The position numbers and the translations under genes are program-made. From positions 1 to 24,104 of the forward strand of contig NWUY0304875794.1 of assembly GCA_004151065.3 (NCBI GenBank): a DNA stretch of 24,104 bases, given 5' to 3'. How positions within the stretch are numbered: position 1 is the first letter of the stretch; each line of letters opens with the position of its first letter. The notes below the pieces were generated by a model, which was not told the origin of the DNA, did no database searches, and was given only the letters and a program-made list of their open reading frames with translations. Below are positions 21,113 through 24,104 of the stretch, piece by piece. This DNA is from Larix sibirica (Eukaryota; Streptophyta; Pinopsida; Pinales; Pinaceae).

Positions 21113-22612
21113 CTTTTGTTTTGCTCGTGTAGTGCCCGACTGTGACAGGGCAACCAGAGGAGGTATTGCACCTTCGCGCAATACCAAAGTACGATGGATG
21201 TAACTATCTTCACAGAGTTGTAGCAGCGTTGCTGTTGCATGTTCCTTTCCTCTTGAAGAACCCACCTCCACTACCTCCACCAAGACAGGTATGCCTCCTT
21301 CATCAACAATGACAGTTTTGCCTTCCGGAATGCTTGCAAGGTTGCCTAGCAGAACTGCTGCTTTATCCACCATACCAGTGGAAGGATCTGCCATGAGATC
21401 CACAAGTTGTCTGATTACACCTGCACGGATGGCTCTATCCTTATTCTCCCGAAGAGAGGAAAGAGTGTAAAGTGTTGTAGCTGCATCTTTTTTCCCTCTT
21501 AAGGAACCATTAATAAGCAGAGCTACTAAGGGAGGAATCGCACCGGAAGCTCCTATTGTAACCTTATTATCCTCTATGAGTGACAGACTCAAAAGGGTAC
21601 AAGCTGCATTCTCTTTAGCTGTTGATGTTCCTGACTTTAGTACGTGTATAAGGGGCTTGATAGCTCCAGCTTCTGTTATTTCAAACTTGTTGTGTTCATA
21701 CAGTGACAAATTCAACAGAGCAGTGACTGCATTTTCCTGTGTTAGGGGATCCACAGAATGTAACAATGAAACTAAAGGCTTTACAGCCCCTGCATTAGCT
21801 ATCATAATCCTATTCTCCATGTTATTTTTTGCATATAACCTCAGCTGTGCTGCTGCCTTCCTCTGCAACTCGATTGATGTTGATTCCAAATCTTCTACCA
21901 AACATTTAAAAATAACCTCCAAATTTCCAGTTTCAAGAGTACCTGATGTTGCAGCTGTCCTTGACAGTGGTGATACATGCCGCACGCTCCTACTTCGCCC
22001 GTGTTCCTCTAAATGTCTCGACTTCACAAATCTACCTATCCACTTCGCCTGAGATGCAGACTCCTTTGGAGGGCAAACTGGAAGAGGGGATGAAGTTGCT
22101 GCCAGCCTCTGTAATTCCCCAGAAATATCACTGTTGTAGGAAGATAAATCACTGAAAGCTAGTGAAAAGTCTAGGGAATTAACCTCATCTGCAAGATAAG
22201 ACGAAGAAGGGCCTAAGCTAACATCACCACTACTAGTGGCAGAGGAAACATTTGATAGCCTCATTGGAAAAGAACTTGAGCTCTCTAAGGCAAAAAAACC
22301 ACTATTGTTCTTCTTATCTGTTTCCCCTTCTCCACCAAACCAGCCTTCTGCTTGCAGATTCTTGTCTATTGGGCCACTAAAAACTCTGCTTTCCACTGCT
22401 CTGGCTTTACCTCCTCCCTCATCGAATCGGGAACGGAATGTTCTCATAGATCTGGGAACAGGCCTCCCAAGGCTATTTGAATCGCTTTGGCTACCACTAC
22501 TGTTCTTTCTCAAAACATTCGGACAACTGTTGGACAGAGAATTGTTTCCATCAAACTGTGACTTATTATACGGATAGTGTTTGGAATGGGGATCAGCAGC
22601 GACAGACATCAT
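21113..22612 (-). CDS. ARM-repeat protein of the plant U-box/ARM group (no U-box), large exon, copy B
   Basis: This encodes the same 500 residues as 9094-10593, with an identical translation. It starts at the ATG ATG pair (22612) and ends at the AAG|GTATGA donor before 21112. No synonymous or replacement difference to copy A was found. That is unusual for a real duplicate of any age and supports one locus assembled twice. Domain content is as for copy A: Ser-rich N-terminus, basic linker, about seven ARM repeats. Confidence 0.92.
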
Positions 22613-23241
22613 GATAGCCTTAAATCTATACACTGCAATATATTAAATCTAGAAACAGATCAGCAATCAATCACTTTGGATCCTTATTGGGATTTGCAGG
22701 AACGTTACCATAACACAAGAAACTGCCCGGAAGTGGATGCAATGGATCTCGGACAGCATGGAGTCAAATATGAATCAGAATGAATGGTTTTGGATGAATG
22801 TCAAGCGGATCTGAGGAAAGATAAGCAAAGGCTCCAGAAAAAACCTAGATGAAGCCCATAAGCAGACCAGAGAGGCCCACCGCCGAAGGTCTAATGTGCT
22901 GTAGATATGCCTAATCCTGGTAGGGCCGATCTGGGTTTCGGTGGTTAAGGACAGTGACAGAGAAAGGAATAGGTAGGCTATGTGGGTTCAACTTCAAACC
23001 CCACTCCACTAATAAAAGTGAACAGTGAGCATGACCTATTGTACTGGGGGCGGATGCTGACCCAAATATGAAACTAGTGTATCTGTGCAGAAATTTTAAG
23101 TGGGTTGCCTCAATTTTGGCTGATAAGGTTAAAGCTACTTTATTGAACCTTAATACTCAAGGTTATACCTTTTCGAGTAGTGCGACGGCCATAAAAGTCA
23201 GAAGGGGATTCTACGAAGGGAAAGAAACCTGAGCAGAGGAA

Positions 23242-23697
23242 TCATATAGCTTGCAACATCAGATTTATAATAACCACAATATCATCTTCCATCTTCCAAA
23301 TTGACAAAGCTCTTAATGCATAAACCATCTGATTTTCAGGCCCAGAAAGTTGTGACTTCTGATCTAGAGGAAAAGAGAAAGTGAGAATTGGGCATCCGTT
23401 CCTAAGCAAATGTTTGTGAGCAGGTTGTACAATATGGGACAGGACAGCAGTGCATGCCATTGCCCACCATTTTTTAGAACTAATTAATCCAAACAAAACT
23501 TTTAAGAAACGCAGGGCAGCTTCAGAGATCTGTGGAGCAGATACATCGGTACTCGGGTTGGTGGGTCGTTGTCCCCCTCCGATAATCGCGAGCATAAACC
23601 CAATTTCCAAATTTGAAAAATAATCTCTCTGCAGGATAAAAAATTCAAAGAACAATGCCACGCTTTCCATTGTTTTCTTATAAAATAAAATAGACAA
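23242..23697 (-). CDS. Hypothetical 151-codon open frame, copy B
   Basis: Identical in translation to 11223-11678. Identity between copies carries no weight for coding function, because the non-coding DNA around it is equally identical. Confidence 0.2.
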   Translation of the reverse strand: MSILFYKKTMESVALFFEFFILQRDYFSNLEIGFMLAIIGGGQRPTNPSTDVSAPQISEAALRFLKVLFGLISSKKWWAMACTAVLSHIVQPAHKHLLRNGCPILTFSFPLDQKSQLSGPENQMVYALRALSIWKMEDDIVVIINLMLQAI

Positions 23698-23805
23698 CTG
23701 CCCCTATCAGGTAACCGCGATGAATGGAATAGGGAATCTTACTGGGACTACAAGGCGAGTACCGTCTGGGCCTGTGAACTATAGGACTGTTTCTAATCTA
23801 ATACA

Positions 23806-23907
23806 ATGGCCAAAACACCCACCAGAGAACAGTACGGCATGCTCTCTGCACAGCAGTCTGCCATTAATCTTCTTGCCGACAAGTTGTCCAACCAAATGTG
23901 TTTTTAA
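23806..23907 (+). CDS. 33-codon frame with a strong plant start context, copy B
   Basis: Identical counterpart of 11787-11888. Confidence 0.2.
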   Translation: MAKTPTREQYGMLSAQQSAINLLADKLSNQMCF

Positions 23908-24104
23908 TTGCGTTTCTTTCACAGAGTGATTAAGAACAACGGACAGTCCTTGGGATGATCACCACAAATTTATTTATTTTTCCACATTGATGAATCTCAT
24001 TTTCATCATACATTTTCTTAATTTTTTTTTCTCATCAAAACACTATTACTATGCCATGTTTTGTCCTTGGCAGATGGCATAAATGCCTGACAGGAGTCGT
24101 GGCA

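Larger units (their letters stand above)
12102..24104. repeat. Copy B of the ~12-kb direct duplication
   Basis: This is a near-exact second copy of 82-12084. I count nine substitutions in its first 97 bases (12102-12198). Beyond that I found only a T to C change (1469 versus 13489), loss of one A (run 6358-6361 versus 18378-18380) and gain of one T (run 12003-12010 versus 24022-24030). I compared by eye, so a few further differences could have been missed. Confidence 0.95.

Noticed and set aside
5614-22612. Reporting two ARM-repeat paralogues as a recent tandem gene duplication
   Set aside because: The copies are identical in coding and non-coding DNA and are separated by an N gap with shared contig ends. 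One locus assembled twice is more likely.
1-24104. CRISPR arrays, operons, ribosome binding sites, rRNA
   Set aside because: No regularly spaced repeats or bacterial gene organisation were seen, and the spliced gene shows the sequence is eukaryotic nuclear DNA.

Overview
The window is plant nuclear DNA. It is AT-rich, carries GT-AG spliced coding sequence for an armadillo (ARM) repeat protein of the plant U-box/ARM group, has a 3.4-kb intron, and is littered with LTR-like and SINE-like sequence. The long, repeat-invaded intron would suit a gymnosperm such as a conifer, but I cannot prove the species or clade.

The window is the same ~12-kb segment written twice, head to tail. Copy A is 1-12084, then 17 Ns (12085-12101), then copy B (12102-24104). 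Copy B starts at the equivalent of base 82 of copy A, and both copies end on the same base. After the first ~100 bases of copy B I found only one substitution and two one-base homopolymer length changes in about 11.9 kb. This looks like a redundant contig joined across a gap (false duplication or two haplotypes), not an established tandem gene pair. Copy B positions are copy A +12020, or +12019 between the two indels.

Layout of one unit (copy A): 1-180, end of a Ty1/copia-like LTR; 183-1620, repeat-like DNA with a TATA box and a pair of inverted repeats; 1983-2197, a 110-bp tandem duplication; ~3390-3560, an old SINE relative; 3600-5613, 3' flank and UTR; 5614-10593, the one convincing gene (minus strand, two coding exons, 523 residues), whose intron carries a SINE with flanking direct repeats and a compound microsatellite; 10614-10689, a possible 76-nt intron in the 5' leader; ~10920-10980, a third pol III promoter-like pair; 11223-11888, two weak divergent reading frames; then AT-rich sequence to the gap.

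The gene is assembled here by hand. A 1500-nt exon ends at an AAG|GTATG donor and joins in phase 0 to a 72-nt terminal exon 3.4 kb away that restores the conserved C-terminal helix of this protein family. I found no new multi-gene system, CRISPR array, tRNA or rRNA. The most useful observations are the probable false duplication, the hidden terminal exon and the SINE family.
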